Of a DNA stretch of 64,000 nucleotides, positions 23,855-35,354 are shown one piece after another. Position numbers and translations under genes: made by a program. The DNA lies in NCBI RefSeq assembly GCF_031755915.1, contig NC_083389.1:26977501-27041500 (forward strand), in the 5' to 3' direction. Numbering within the stretch: position 1 is the first letter of the stretch; each line of letters starts with the position of its first letter. A model generated the notes under the pieces. It was not told where the DNA came from, made no database searches, and saw only the letters and a program-made list of their open reading frames with translations. This DNA comes from Ziziphus jujuba (lineage: Eukaryota; Streptophyta; Magnoliopsida; Rosales; Rhamnaceae).

Positions 23855-26200
23855 TCTAATAATCGAAGCTCCTCCTCAGAGAAAACGGAGAAAAACAGAT
23901 TAAAAGATGAAGAAGAAGAAAGGCAAAGAAATGAAAATAGTAGTGGTAAGGATGAACAGGTAATATTAATATATAGAAAAAGAAACAATGAGTAAAGCTG
24001 TAAAGCAACAAAAGAATAAGGCCAAAAACAAAACAGAGAAACGGCCATGCATGACGTCCATTTTTGGTCGTCTCTGAAACAGAACTACTACAGAGTGATA
24101 AATGAATATCGGCACCTGGCAGTGTTTCACGCTGAAAACACAAAAAGCTTTTGGCTTCCTTTTCTTTTTCATTTTTAGTTATTTTACAAATTGAAACGGT
24201 GGTTTTAAGTGAGTGTATTTATCCTCAGCTGGCATTGAAATTTGAAAACGAAGAAAAAATCTGCACAAGCTACAAGCTACTGAACCAATTGTCGATGCAT
24301 TGCTGCATATTTTGTTGCACATTTGCATGCAGTGGTTGTGAATACTGACATCACTTTTGTTTTTGCCCACTCCATCACGGCGGAGATCACTAGGACATCA
24401 TAATATCACGCCTAGCTAATTGACTTTCTGTTTCTCCTTTAATTTAAGCTACATTCCTACGTATAAGTACACACATATGAACGTACGTACGTAGTAGTAG
24501 TCGTTTCAATATTGGTACAAGCATATATGTAAAGCTTCAAAGCAAATACGTACCAACTACCAAAATTAATTACCTTCATGCTCTGCTCCAAACTTGGCTT
24601 AATTATCTCTTCCTATATCTGCTTTATGAGAGAAACAGAGTGAACGTAAAAGCGTGCATATTCATTGAATGGAAGAAAGATATTAATCTAATTTAGGTCT
24701 AACAACTACACATATACACACTAATACTTATCCTAGTAATACAAAGGATGTACAACCAGATATAATAACAAATAAGTAAAAAATAGATACAATTAGTAAC
24801 AAAGTATAAGAAGCCGATCATAATTATATATGTATATGTGTATGTGTTCCTCAACGTATTAAATATATATCGGCTTCCTAGCTAGTTCTCGTACTTTTTC
24901 TCTCCTGGATTGATTTATTTTTCCATTGTTTCTTCAAGGCTTATGACTAATATCAAATACTTTGACACGTGCATTATTGCGATCATAACTAAGTAGTTTT
25001 CTTCGACTAGGGTATCATATAATTCATATATATATATATATATATATATTCTCATATATATATATATATATATATATACATACATACATACATACATATA
25101 TACATATTTATAAGAAACATATTAGTTTATTTGATTTTAAAAATTCGTAAACTTACTTTTTTTTCTTTTTTTTCAATATCATAAATATATATTTATATAT
25201 ATGAATGAAAGAGCCTAAACAAAATGAGGTTACAATGTAAAACCAAATGGTTATGAATGGGGTTGTTTACTTAGGTTACATCGTTTCGTGGATTGATTTT
25301 CTTTCATTACGATTCAGATCCATCACCATTCCATTCATGGTGAGAATACAAGCAGTCCCACTCAAGCCTAAATAAAGTTTCAACACAAAATCAATTGATT
25401 ATGGATGAAATAGCTCATAAAATAATTATTAACTAAGTTAACTTAGCATATAATAATTAAGTTAGCATAAAAAAATCATCCTTTCACACAAGATTTTCTC
25501 CAAATATATAAATGTACAACAAACGCACTATTGTTGGAAATCGGATTCTACTTTTGTTACAAAATCATCCTTTCACACAAGATTTTCTCCGAATATATAT
25601 GTACATCAAAATCAATATTCTTGGGAATCGAGCATTCTACTTTTGTTACATTTTAGTACTAAACTCTACTTTTTAATATGAAAGAAAAATAGATAACTCC
25701 ACTAACCCAAGAATTTGATTCACCAAAAAATTATTTATAATTTAAAAAATGACTTCAAACTAGTTAATGAACTGAAAATATAACAAATTGAATATATGCC
25801 ACTCAATCTAACAACAAAATATTAGCTTATATTTACATGTCATCGAATGAGATAGGATTGGAACATTTGAAACTCATGACCAACTCCAGCGTTTTTGCAT
25901 GTGCATAAAGTATATATAAAGTAGGAATATATCATACACAAGTGAATCATTTTGTTTATTACCATCCAAAATGGGAAAAAAAAAAAAAAAGGACAGAAAA
26001 CGAATAAAGTTAATTGTGTCCAATGGAGAAGAGAATCACTATAACACGGGGTTTGAAAATTGAAACCAAATAAATCTTTAATTTTGAGAGTACTACTTAT
26101 ATATATATATATATATATATATAAGCATGCTGATGCATATATGCAAATGTAGGTAGCAGCAAAATTTAATATTTGATCAATTTGTATATATTGAGAGAAT
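23855..26200. repeat. Upstream region of sucrose synthase; (TA)n and (CATA)n microsatellites
   Basis: Positions 23855 to about 24150 are pyrimidine-rich on the minus strand and probably hold the 5' UTR and promoter of the sucrose synthase gene. A (TA)n/(CATA)n compound microsatellite runs at about 25025-25100 and another (TA)n at 26099-26122. No gene is supported in this 2.3-kb stretch. Confidence 0.55.
25470..25648 (+). repeat. Tandem duplication of about 88 bp
   Basis: The block with AAATCATCCTTTCACACAAG, GATTTTCTCC, a TATATAATGTACA-like stretch, and ending TTCTACTTTTGTTAC occurs twice in a row (about 25470-25561 and 25562-25648), with small differences. No coding potential. Confidence 0.75.
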
Positions 26201-26244
26201 ATGGGAAACCAACCTCCTCGCGGTAATCTTGTCCCTCGAGCTCC

Positions 26245-26439
26245 ATGGGCGGTCCGGGTCCTCGGGGTCGTCGTTGTCCTCCTGGCTTTGGTCCTCTTGG
26301 TTTGATTCCAAGTCTTATTCCTGATGTTACAATTGTGATTAATCCTCCTCCACCACCCCCCGGCAAACCAGAAGACTCCTCCGACTCCGATTCAGATGGT
26401 GAGTCACATGGTGGAACTCGGAAGAAACTGACATCATAA
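26245..26439 (+). CDS. Possible small Gly/Pro/Ser-rich protein, 64 aa
   Basis: An open frame of 64 codons starts MGGPGPRGRRCPPGFGPLG, continues with IPSLIPDVTIVINPPPPPPG and ends in an acidic SSDSDSDGESHGG stretch and basic tail. Its base composition is far more GC-rich than the surrounding ~2 kb, which argues for constraint. It has no signal peptide and no recognised domain. An earlier ATG at 26201 (MGNQPPRGN) lies in another frame, so an N-terminal frameshift is possible. A consensus donor (GATG|GTGAGT) occurs at 26398-26405, so the true 3' end may be spliced. Function unknown; the call is tentative. Confidence 0.35.
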   Translation: MGGPGPRGRRCPPGFGPLGLIPSLIPDVTIVINPPPPPPGKPEDSSDSDSDGESHGGTRKKLTS

Positions 26440-27585
26440 CTTGCTATGTACGTCCCTACCTATATAATATGTATTTATATATGATTTTTGGCCAGCATGG
26501 TCTATATATGATTGTGTAATTAATATATTAAGGATTATTATCCTTTATAATTATCGATGGCATAAACTAAAGCTAACTAGCAGTTGCAACAGAGATCGAT
26601 GTTGGAAAAGGTAGGTGAAAACAATATTTTTGCTTATGTATATAAGTTTAATTAGCAAAGTTATCTTTGCATTGTAATGACGTTCGTTTGGTCTAGTTGG
26701 AACCTATATATATATATATATATATTATATGGCTCAATATGATCTTTTCCAAAAGCTCGACGTTACATGGGAAGGGATACTATGTATCCTAATTATTTTT
26801 AATAGTCCTATATTCTCTTTCGTTAAGCTAGCTAATCCATGTATAATTATATATCCATGCACATGTTTTGAGTTTCAGCGTTAACATATAGGTAAACATT
26901 TTAAAAATTAAAGAAAATGGAAAAAAATCTATAGAATAATATGTGGATTCTTTAAAGATTAATGCTAAAATTAACAAAATATTCATCAAATTTATTTATA
27001 AAAAATATGACAAATGATGAAATATATTTAATTAGGTTTTTTTTAATTTACTTATTTATCTAAGAGTTCATTTTTTTCAATATTTAGATAATATTAGTGT
27101 ATTATTTAATAATATTTAATACACATTGGTAAATAAATTTAGTGACTATTTTGGTGCATGTGTCATTATTGCAACTTTAATTATCAGAAATTAATCAAGT
27201 ACATATGATAAATTTGTTTGTTTACAAATTAAGTGGACAAAAATCATCCATGGAAAAAAAAATCATTCTTAATTAGGAACTAAATCCTAGACAAATTATA
27301 AATATATATAAATGAGGCAGAACATCTCCAAAGAAAATTACTAAACAAGTAGAAATTTGGAAACAAAATACTGGGTCACAAATTGCAAATGATATTACCA
27401 TTGGATCTGACTACCGGCCCGCTCCAACCCAGATGTTATGCAAACCCAATTACCGTTATTTATATGCAGATTCTTTTGGGCTTTATAAACAAAAAAAATA
27501 AAAGAGGGGTTCGTTTGGGCTATTGACGCGGTTGTGATGGATATTTTAAATTTTAGATTTTCTGGTTTTGTAATTTTAACAAACC
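26440..27585. other. AT-rich spacer before the MULE
   Basis: No gene is seen. It contains a (TA)n run near 26705-26726, and at 27412-27482 a diverged copy of the 18330-18405 segment. Confidence 0.5.
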
Positions 27586-27700
27586 GTTTTTTCGAAAACT
27601 AGCACCCTACAAATTTATTTTTGAAGAATAGCAAATTTTTTTTTTTTAAAAAAATCTAGCTCACTTTTAATTCATTTGGACCAAAATACCCTTCATTAAG
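27586..27700 (+). repeat. MULE left terminal inverted repeat
   Basis: Reading inward it has CTAGCACCCTAC, then TTTTTGAAGAATAGCAAA, an A/T run, ATCTAGCTCAC and GGACCAAAATACCCTT-ATTAA. The reverse complement of 38552-38668 has the same blocks in the same order (TAGCCACCCC, TTTTTGAAGAATAGCAAA, ACTAGCCAC, GGAACAAAAATACCCTTAAT). Confidence 0.85.
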
Positions 27701-28307
27701 TTTTTTTTATTATTTTTTTATTTTTTGTTTTTGTTCTCCATCAAAACACGTTTTTTTTCTTTTGTTCTTTTCATTTTTCTTTTATTTTATTTTTTTTTTG
27801 TTTTTGCTCTCTTTGGTTTTCAAAACGCAGCTAGGATTTCCTTTCCAGTTTCCCTTTCAAAAATCACGATTGCGATTGCCACCCAGAGGCAAAGGAGAGC
27901 ACACTATTGTTGTTGTCAATCGCTATATTCTGACCTCTCTAGTCATTGCCGCAGCCACAGGTAGCGCCGCAGCGACCGTCCGTCATTGTAAAGCAGCACC
28001 TGCACAGCTTTCGGGACTTTCGGGACTTTCGGGAAGAGGGATAGTCTTGTGTATAAGTATAGTATTTCTGATAGAACCTGCCCAACCCAACTAAGAAGAA
28101 TTGAACAAAATTGCCCAACTGCCAGTCTTGCGTGTAAGTCTGTTTAGTTAACAAAATTGTGAAATTTGTTTCTTTCAAATTGTTCAATTTCGGCAGTATC
28201 GAGTTCTATGGGTTTCATGGGTTTTGTGAGTGTTATTTCTGCAATATCATGATGCTCGATTGATGTTTAAAAATTAAAAACTATAATTTTGTTTTCGTTT
28301 TCGAAAG

Positions 28308-28612
28308 GAAAATGCACAGAAAAGCTGGTTTGAACGAAATGCATAATCTGTTGAGTTGCTTATGGATGACGATGAGAGTGATGAGGAAAAAGTGAAGAAC
28401 CATAAGCAAAAAAAAGTCATCTCTGCAAATTTGAAAAAGCTGCAGCAGGTTTGTAATGTAAAATATTCTTCATGATTACATTGAACTACCTGTCACTGTT
28501 TAATGCAAATGTTTGGGTGACTGTTTATTTATTCTTTTTATTGGGAAATATAGGAGCTAAAATCCCTGCTTTTACGTCCTCTACAACCACAAACTTTTTT
28601 ATGTCAATACTA
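28308..28612 (+). pseudogene. Captured DEAD-box RNA helicase fragment (RH13/MAK5-like C-terminus)
   Basis: Two exon-like pieces (28308-28448 and 28554 to about 28612) flank a 105-bp GT-AG intron (CAGCAG|GTTTG ... ATATAG|GAGC). Read in one frame the first gives ENAQKSWFERNA, a TAA stop, then SVELLMDDDESDEEKVKN and on to NLKKLQQ; the second continues ELKSLLLRPLQPQTF. The order WFERNA, acidic DDESDEE, LKKLQQELK and RPLQPQTF matches, from memory, the end of plant DEAD-box helicase 13 (MAK5/DDX24 type), a nucleolar ribosome-assembly factor. The TAA replaces what is probably a Glu codon. The catalytic helicase core is absent, so this is a gene fragment carried by the MULE. Confidence is moderate because the match rests on recall. 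Confidence 0.6.
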
Positions 28613-31254
28613 GTAGGGATTACTATCTCTTTGAGACTCTTTCACGTCCTCTATAACCATCAGGGGCTAGCCGTTGCCCCAATTGCAAGCACCAGTGCGC
28701 TATGTTTTTCTTTCCAACAACTTTAACATTTTTTTTCTTCTTCTTGTTTGCTTAAAATCTTCAAGTACACATTCAAGTACATTGTTGCTTAACATCTTCA
28801 ACTTTAAATTAAGTCTCTGTTTTCTTTCCTTAATGGACATTAACTCTGGTTTCTTTCTTCTTTTTTTAGAATGAGAATCTTCTTTGTTTCCATATATATA
28901 TATATATATTTTTTTTTTTCCCCTTAATTAAGAGCTAACAAAAGAATAAAAAACGAAACAAAGGAAAGAAAAAAGAATAAAGAAAAACAGAATTTAAGTG
29001 GTCAATACAAAGATATGTCCTTGTTTATTTTTTATCCTTATTTATAGATGTTTATGAGATGCTTTAAACTTTAATTAATTCTTCAAAGGGGTGAAAAAGA
29101 ATATGATTGCTCTTTCATTCTTCAAGCTTTACTCGATCAATATATACAGAATGAGAGAACAAAACCAATATATATGGTCTACCCACCCTTTGAATTGATT
29201 AGAAGCCATCTATTATTTTTTATTCTTTAAGCTTTACTCAATCAATTTATTCACATTTTTTTTTTTGAAAATCTTTTTCTGTTATTGTATTTGATATATA
29301 TCGTTTTCTTATATAAATGATGAATTTACAAAGAGTAGTGCTCAACCTCTATTTTTTTTTCTTTTATTTATTTAGTTTTTGTGTCTATAAAACAGTTGAT
29401 TTTAAGATTGGGGTTTTAGCTGTTATGAGCTATCATTGTCACTAGTTTGCAAGGGCCAAGAGTAAAAGTAGGAAATAGCAAATCTGACCATTAGAGAATT
29501 AAAGATGTTGAATATATATATAGCTAACGGGCTTAAGTCCATGCACGGTTTTGCTTTTATAATTTCTTAATTTAGTCTCCAGTTAAAAGAAAAAAGAAAA
29601 AGAAAAAGAAAAAACTAAGTAATTGACAAGCCTGAGCTAACGGAGTATAGTGGATGGAAGATTGAAAAAAACATTGAGAAAACATTGCATAAACACAATT
29701 CAACTTTAACTGTTTAAGTTGGCTTATTAGCTGGTCACTTAGTTAAGTTCTGTTTGATTATAGAGTTACTGATTGCATTGTAAACACTGCTGGTATAAAC
29801 ACAATTCAACTTTAGCTGTTTAAGTTGGCTTATTAGTTGGTCACTTAGTTTTTCAGCATGTTTATTGTTCTTTGAAAGGACCTTGATGCTAAAGACACTT
29901 ATAGTAGGAGTCATGTTCTTAAGTTTTATGATTAATTAGTATAGTGCTTTGAAACATATCTCTTCCTTTAAGCTTGAATACTTCTACTAATGTTATAATG
30001 TTATTATTGAATTAATTAAACTTCCTGGTTAAGCCTTAGTTATTTAGACCAGAAAGAAGACCATGAAAATGGTAAAGCATACTTGATTGGCATTTGAATA
30101 ATGTTAAGTGATTGTCTTAACATAACTTATTTGTTCTTGCGGTTTATGACTTGAGAAATTGCTATATGTACAGTTCTGCATAAGATGCAGCTTTAGCATG
30201 TATTTCTGATTGTGCCAACATTTACTAAGCTTGTTATAGCATGATATACAGTCTAGATAGATTGTTATACGCATGTGACATTTACTCTGCTTTTTCTCTG
30301 CATTTTGCTCAAACGTACATACCTTTAAGTTGTTTACATTTTGGTATAAGCAATTTGTTCCATCCACATGTGTGCATGTGGTTTTTTCTTTCTTTGTTTT
30401 GTTATTATTTGTATTGGGGGATTTTAATAAATGGACATTACTGAAACTAAAACAATATACTCGTTGTTATTATTAATTTTGAAACACTGTCAATCTCTTT
30501 TTTGTTGCTAATATTGATTTTCTATATTTTTTAGCATTAGAGGAGTAAGTGATGGACCGAGCAGAAAATTGAAGCACAAAATTTGTGATTGTTAGATTTA
30601 TAAGTGTTTGCTGAGAAAATTACACACACACTTACAGAGATAGAGAAAGAGATATATATATATATATAAATATAGATAGAGAAGCATTGGTGGCGGTTTG
30701 TCCCCCATTAATGTAAGTTGCTTCTTTGAACAAAACATAAAAAATGTTGCAAACTAATTTCGCTTTAAAATAAAGTGATCTAATCTGAGAACCTTTATTT
30801 GTGCTGTATTGAATAGTTTTTCAGAATTGTTGATAATTTCCATAATGTATTATTTTAGAAATGATAAGTCATCTCTTTATAAATTGCTCAATTTTGAACA
30901 TTTGTCATTATAAGCCATGCTTATAATATTGTGTTATTTGGTGTGATGGACGTGTTTGTGTTGCATGGTTAGAATGTGAAATGTGAAATTAAAACTATTA
31001 TGAAGTTGTGTTTTTGTTGAATTTTATGGGAGGTTTGAATGTGAAACCATAATAATTAATATGTGTTAGAACCATAGGTTATCCTTATAAAGCAATGTCA
31101 CATGCCCATGGTTGGTTTGTTGCCTAATGTATAATGTATACTAATATATAGAAGATATTGTAGCTTTTAAATCCACATATGCGCTGGTTCGAAAAGATTC
31201 TTTAGCCATTTTCATTATATTTTTGCACAAATCCCGTTAGGTGTATGTCATTTA

Positions 31255-31352
31255 GGTTCTGGAAAATTTTCCGCTTGGCGGAAAACATTTTCCTCCAGGT
31301 GGAAAATTTTTCCTCCAAGCTTTCCTCGTGTCGGAAAAAATGTTTCCTCCAT
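31255..31352. repeat. Palindrome cluster 1 (GGCGGAAAA / TTTTCCGC type)
   Basis: Starts with TTTTCCGCTTGGCGGAAAA, a near-perfect 19-bp hairpin. It is followed by about four more alternating TTTTCCTCC and GGTGGAAAA-like half-sites at ~20-bp spacing. It lies just upstream of the DUF1985/Ulp1 gene. Two further clusters of the same words occur in the same MULE. Confidence 0.8.
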
Positions 31353-31419
31353 ATATTATGCTTTGTTGTATTTGATTTGCAGATAAATGGATTTAGATTA
31401 CCAATGAAGGTTTTGGGAC

Positions 31420-32332
31420 TTGGAGCTATCGAGGGCAAAGGTTAATTGTAGATCGAACTTCTGGAAAGCTGTGTCGGATATTAAGTTCAAGTTGACTCCA
31501 GCCCAAATAAAGAAGTTCGAGGATAGCTGTTTTGGCCACTTTTTGAAGGCCAACGAGATACAATTTAGTAGCCACATCGTCAACAACATGCTGTATAGGC
31601 AGTGTGTTTGCGACGATAAAGATTCTATGGTATTCAATTTTGGAGGGCGTGGTGCTAGATTTACGCGGAGAGACTTCACCATAATTACAGGTCTACGGTT
31701 TGGTTACGAACCCAATAGGCGGGTTAACATCTCTACTCGTATTAGTGACATATATTTTGGTGGAAAGCGAAAGGTCACTAACTCGGAAATAACCGAAGAT
31801 TTCATGACCGTACAGTGTCAAGACGATGATGAAGCTAAAGATGATAGATTGAAGTTGGCTTTATTATATTTCCTAGAGACAATTCTTCTAGGCAAAGAAA
31901 GCATGGCCACTTGGAGATAGTGGACGATTTAAAGTACTTCAATAACTATCCATGGGGTACTTTATCATATACCACCACCATTAGATCGTTGAAGAGTGCT
32001 TTTGAGCATAGAGAGTCCACGGCTTTAAACAAGTCAAAGAGTTATAGTCTTTGTGGGTTTCCTTTGGCTTTCATGGTAAGTTTGTTACACTATTATTTAA
32101 AGTTTGTTACACTTGTATTTATGGTGTGTATTTCTTTACTTATTCATTATTAATTAATTGTTTGACATATTTGAGTTTTTGAGACAATTCCTTCGTTAGG
32201 TTAAGCATTTGGAAAGAAGTTGCGGGACATGGCATTCCCTCGAATTCTTAATTGGCATATTTCACAAGTGCCAAGATTTGAAAAGGCCACTGAACTCTTC
32301 GATCATCGTGATGTAAGTATATGAATTCTTCC

Positions 32333-32363
<31 letters not shown>

Positions 32364-34526
32364 AATATACATTCCAACATAGTAATATTATTTATAGACT
32401 TTTGCAGTATTTGCAGTAATATTAGTATTACTTAATAATCACTTGATAATAATCCCTTTTGTCTTTTACAGTATCCCGTTCATGGCTTAATGAATGTAAC
32501 AAATTTGAGCATGCATATATTGGGAAAATTGTATGGGATGTACATCATGACACTACTCCATACAATGTTGCACCTGCTATCTGAGACAAGCCACCACAGG
32601 GAAGTCATGATGAAAAAGATGAAGGTCTTCCACTTACAAGTAGTGGAAGAAGTAAGAAACGAAAAGAGGCATATGTGGAAATTAAGGGTAAAGGAGGGAG
32701 GCGGTGAATGGGAGATAAGCCGACAGACCAGCCTTCATTATCGACTGCAGGAGTTGTTGCTCATGTTCATGTTAAACCATTGACTCCATCCTAACCTCCA
32801 ATGACTCCATCCCATGATGAGGTTTGAATAAATTGTATGAATGTTTATCTTTTTTATTATTGCAAGTACTAATCATTATTGTTTCTTTTAGGTACCTTTG
32901 AGAGAGAGATTAACTATACTTGAAGGCGAAGTGGCTAATGTACGGCAAGACGTTAAGGATTTAAGAATCGCCATGCTTAGAGAGTTTGCAAGTTTGGAGA
33001 CCAAGCTTGATAAGTTAATGAAGCACCAACGAGTGGGAGTTGGTGCTGACGGGTTAGGAGATGGGATGGAAGCGGACGTTGAAGGGGATGAAAATAAAGA
33101 AGAGTTTGGTCCCAATGCGACCCCTGTTGATAGACAGTCATGTCCATCCATTGTAGATGATGCAGGACCAAGTGTTACGATTATCGAGAAAGTGTCTCCA
33201 TCAAAGTTTCCTACCGGAAGACGTGTAAGAAAGGTAGCAGCTGCTAAGCAAAGTATAGATATTTGGAGGCGGGATAGGAAGGTGGCAGCAACTATTATAA
33301 CTCCTTACAGTGTTGGAGGCTTGCGGAAAAAACTACAGCGCATTTTACCCGGTGCATCTTCTACTTTGAAGTTCGACCCATACAAACCAATACCCATGTG
33401 ACTTGTAAAAATTTTTGACCAATTTATGAAGTTCGGTTGGGCAGCAAAGGTTGATATGGACATTTTATCTGCAGGTAAAGACTTTTTCCAGTTGCTTATA
33501 ACCAGTGAGAAGTGGCTAAATCACAATGTAAGTATTTTTCGATCAAGATTTTTATTTTATAATTTGATTAATTCCATACATAGTTGTTCAACTGCATGGA
33601 TGTAATTTAAAATTAACTCTTCTTTCAATGCAGCATATGGAAGTCCTGCCTTACTTATTTCATGTACGTGCCAATCGATTCCCTGATGTTTTTGATCCTA
33701 GTTTTGAGGTGATAGATGGAGGATTTTAGGTAAGTAAAGGTCAGGTGTCCTATATGTGACTATTGTGATTTTAGGTAACTAATAATTTATTTTGTTGTAG
33801 GTATACATTGAGCAGTGTTATGGAAAGTTCCTCACCAATCCATCCAAGTTCCACTTCTCATATGCAATGCAAGAATATGTATTGGGGATTCGAATGAAGG
33901 AGTCGAAGCCATGGAAATGCGTAAATCATGTACAATATACATGTCCAAAATGTGTAATGTTAACTATTTATTTATTCATGTGCCTTCCTTTATTTGTTGT
34001 GCTAACTGAAATCCTATAATGTATTGACAGTTGTTGATTCTACTAAACAAGCGCAACATACATTGGATGGTAGGGCACGTGGACTTGAAAGAGCGTCGTA
34101 TGACTGTATATGACTCATATAAGGCTGGCAACCGAAACAGGGAAGAAATTTATTTCTAGAAATTATGCATTATGTTACCTTATTTACTATGGTCTGCATC
34201 TTTTTATGAGCAGTGGTCGGATCTTGTAGACTCCGTTGATGAGTTTACATGTGAATTGGCACAAAATTCCCTTTAGTAAAGTAACGGGTAAAGCCCCTTA
34301 ATACGTACATGTTTGTTCAATAAATATTAACTATTGAATATGGTTCTAATAATACTAATATATGTTATAATAATTATTATTTTGTAGTGGTGACTGTGGC
34401 ATGTTTACACTCAAGACCATTGAGTTTTTACATGCTAGGTTACCAGTGACATTCACACAAGATGACATGGAGTTCTTTAGGAAGAAGTATGCATATGAGG
34501 CTTACAACAAAGAACTAAGCATATGA
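31420..34526 (+). pseudogene. DUF1985 / Ulp1-type (C48) cysteine protease gene of the MULE, broken
   Basis: The first segment (31420-31917) encodes about 160 residues of the DUF1985 type: FEDSCFGHFLKANEIQFSS, then FNFGGRGARFTRRDFTIITG. The frame is lost near 31905 (TGGAGATAG); the next frame carries LEIVDDLKYFNNYPWGTLSY. Further exons include 32223-32312 (KLRDMAFPRILNWHISQVPR) and 32898-33401 (a coiled-coil-like leader, ILEGEVANVRQDVKDLRIAM, and a basic tail). The C-terminal protease part appears in pieces between 33420 and 34526: NIHWMVGHVDLKERRMTVYD holds the His and Asp, and GDCGMFTLKTIEFLHARLP the Cys. In-frame stops near 33727 and 34158 interrupt it. Such proteins resemble SUMO proteases and are often carried by plant MULEs; their role in transposition is unclear. 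No intact product is expected. Confidence 0.8.
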
Positions 34527-34754
34527 GCTAGGTGGTGATGCATTTTTCTTTCCTTTTGTCATGTTTATAGATGCATATTCTTTATTATATTAGATTTTTA
34601 ATTGTAAAGATAATGGTGGCTTATAATGTTCATTTAACAAAGATAACGATGTGTTATTGATATAAAGAATAACTAATTGACCTTATAGAAAATGTGCTAT
34701 GTTTATTTATTAGAATTCCATTATGCACAAACGTCTTACGAGCTCAATTGCAAA

Positions 34755-34986
34755 TTCTAAAAAATTTTCCGCTTGTCGGAAAATATTTCCTTTAGGCGGA
34801 AAACTTTTCCTCTAGTCGGAAATCCCATATGGAGATCAATTAAAGCCTATGGATAATTTTCCGCTAGGCGGAAAATTTTTCCTCTAAGCGGAAATCGTTT
34901 TCCTCCTGTTGGAAAAAATTTTCTACAAGCGGAAATCGTTGAATAATTTTTACTCCTATCAGAAACTAATTTCCTCCACTTGGAAA
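34755..34986. repeat. Palindrome cluster 2 (GGCGGAAAA / TTTTCCGC type)
   Basis: The largest cluster, with about ten half-sites. TTTTCCGCTTGTCGGAAAA opens it and TTTTCCGCTAGGCGGAAAA recurs near 34857, followed by forms of TTTTCCTCTAAGCGGAAA. It lies between the 3' ends of the two converging MULE genes. Confidence 0.8.
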
Positions 34987-35354
34987 ATCAATTTCTAATA
35001 AATTATTTAAGTTAATAGTGGGGTAAAAAAATTGAGAGTGGAGACAAATATTATATAAGATAAAGATGGAATTAACAAAAAATGTATTGACATTTAAAAT
35101 TAATAACCATTTTAAAGAAAAGAAAAAATGATATATATTTGTTTTTATTTTCAAAATCATTTGGACATTTCATAAAATGATATGTAAACTAAAGATTTAA
35201 AATCAACTCCAGAAAGCCTCTTTTCATTTGGGATTAAATTCAAAAAAAAAAAAAGATTGCTAATAAATCTTCCACCGTAGAGTAGAAAATATAATATCCA
35301 AGATATGAAATAATTATCAAAACATATTAAACCATAACACTAAATTAAAACTTT

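Noticed and set aside
27725..28094. Overlapping frames of 79 and 110 codons near the MULE left end
   Set aside because: Low-complexity Phe-rich starts from T-rich DNA, with no family match. The GC-rich part may be a leader or captured fragment, but I cannot support a protein.
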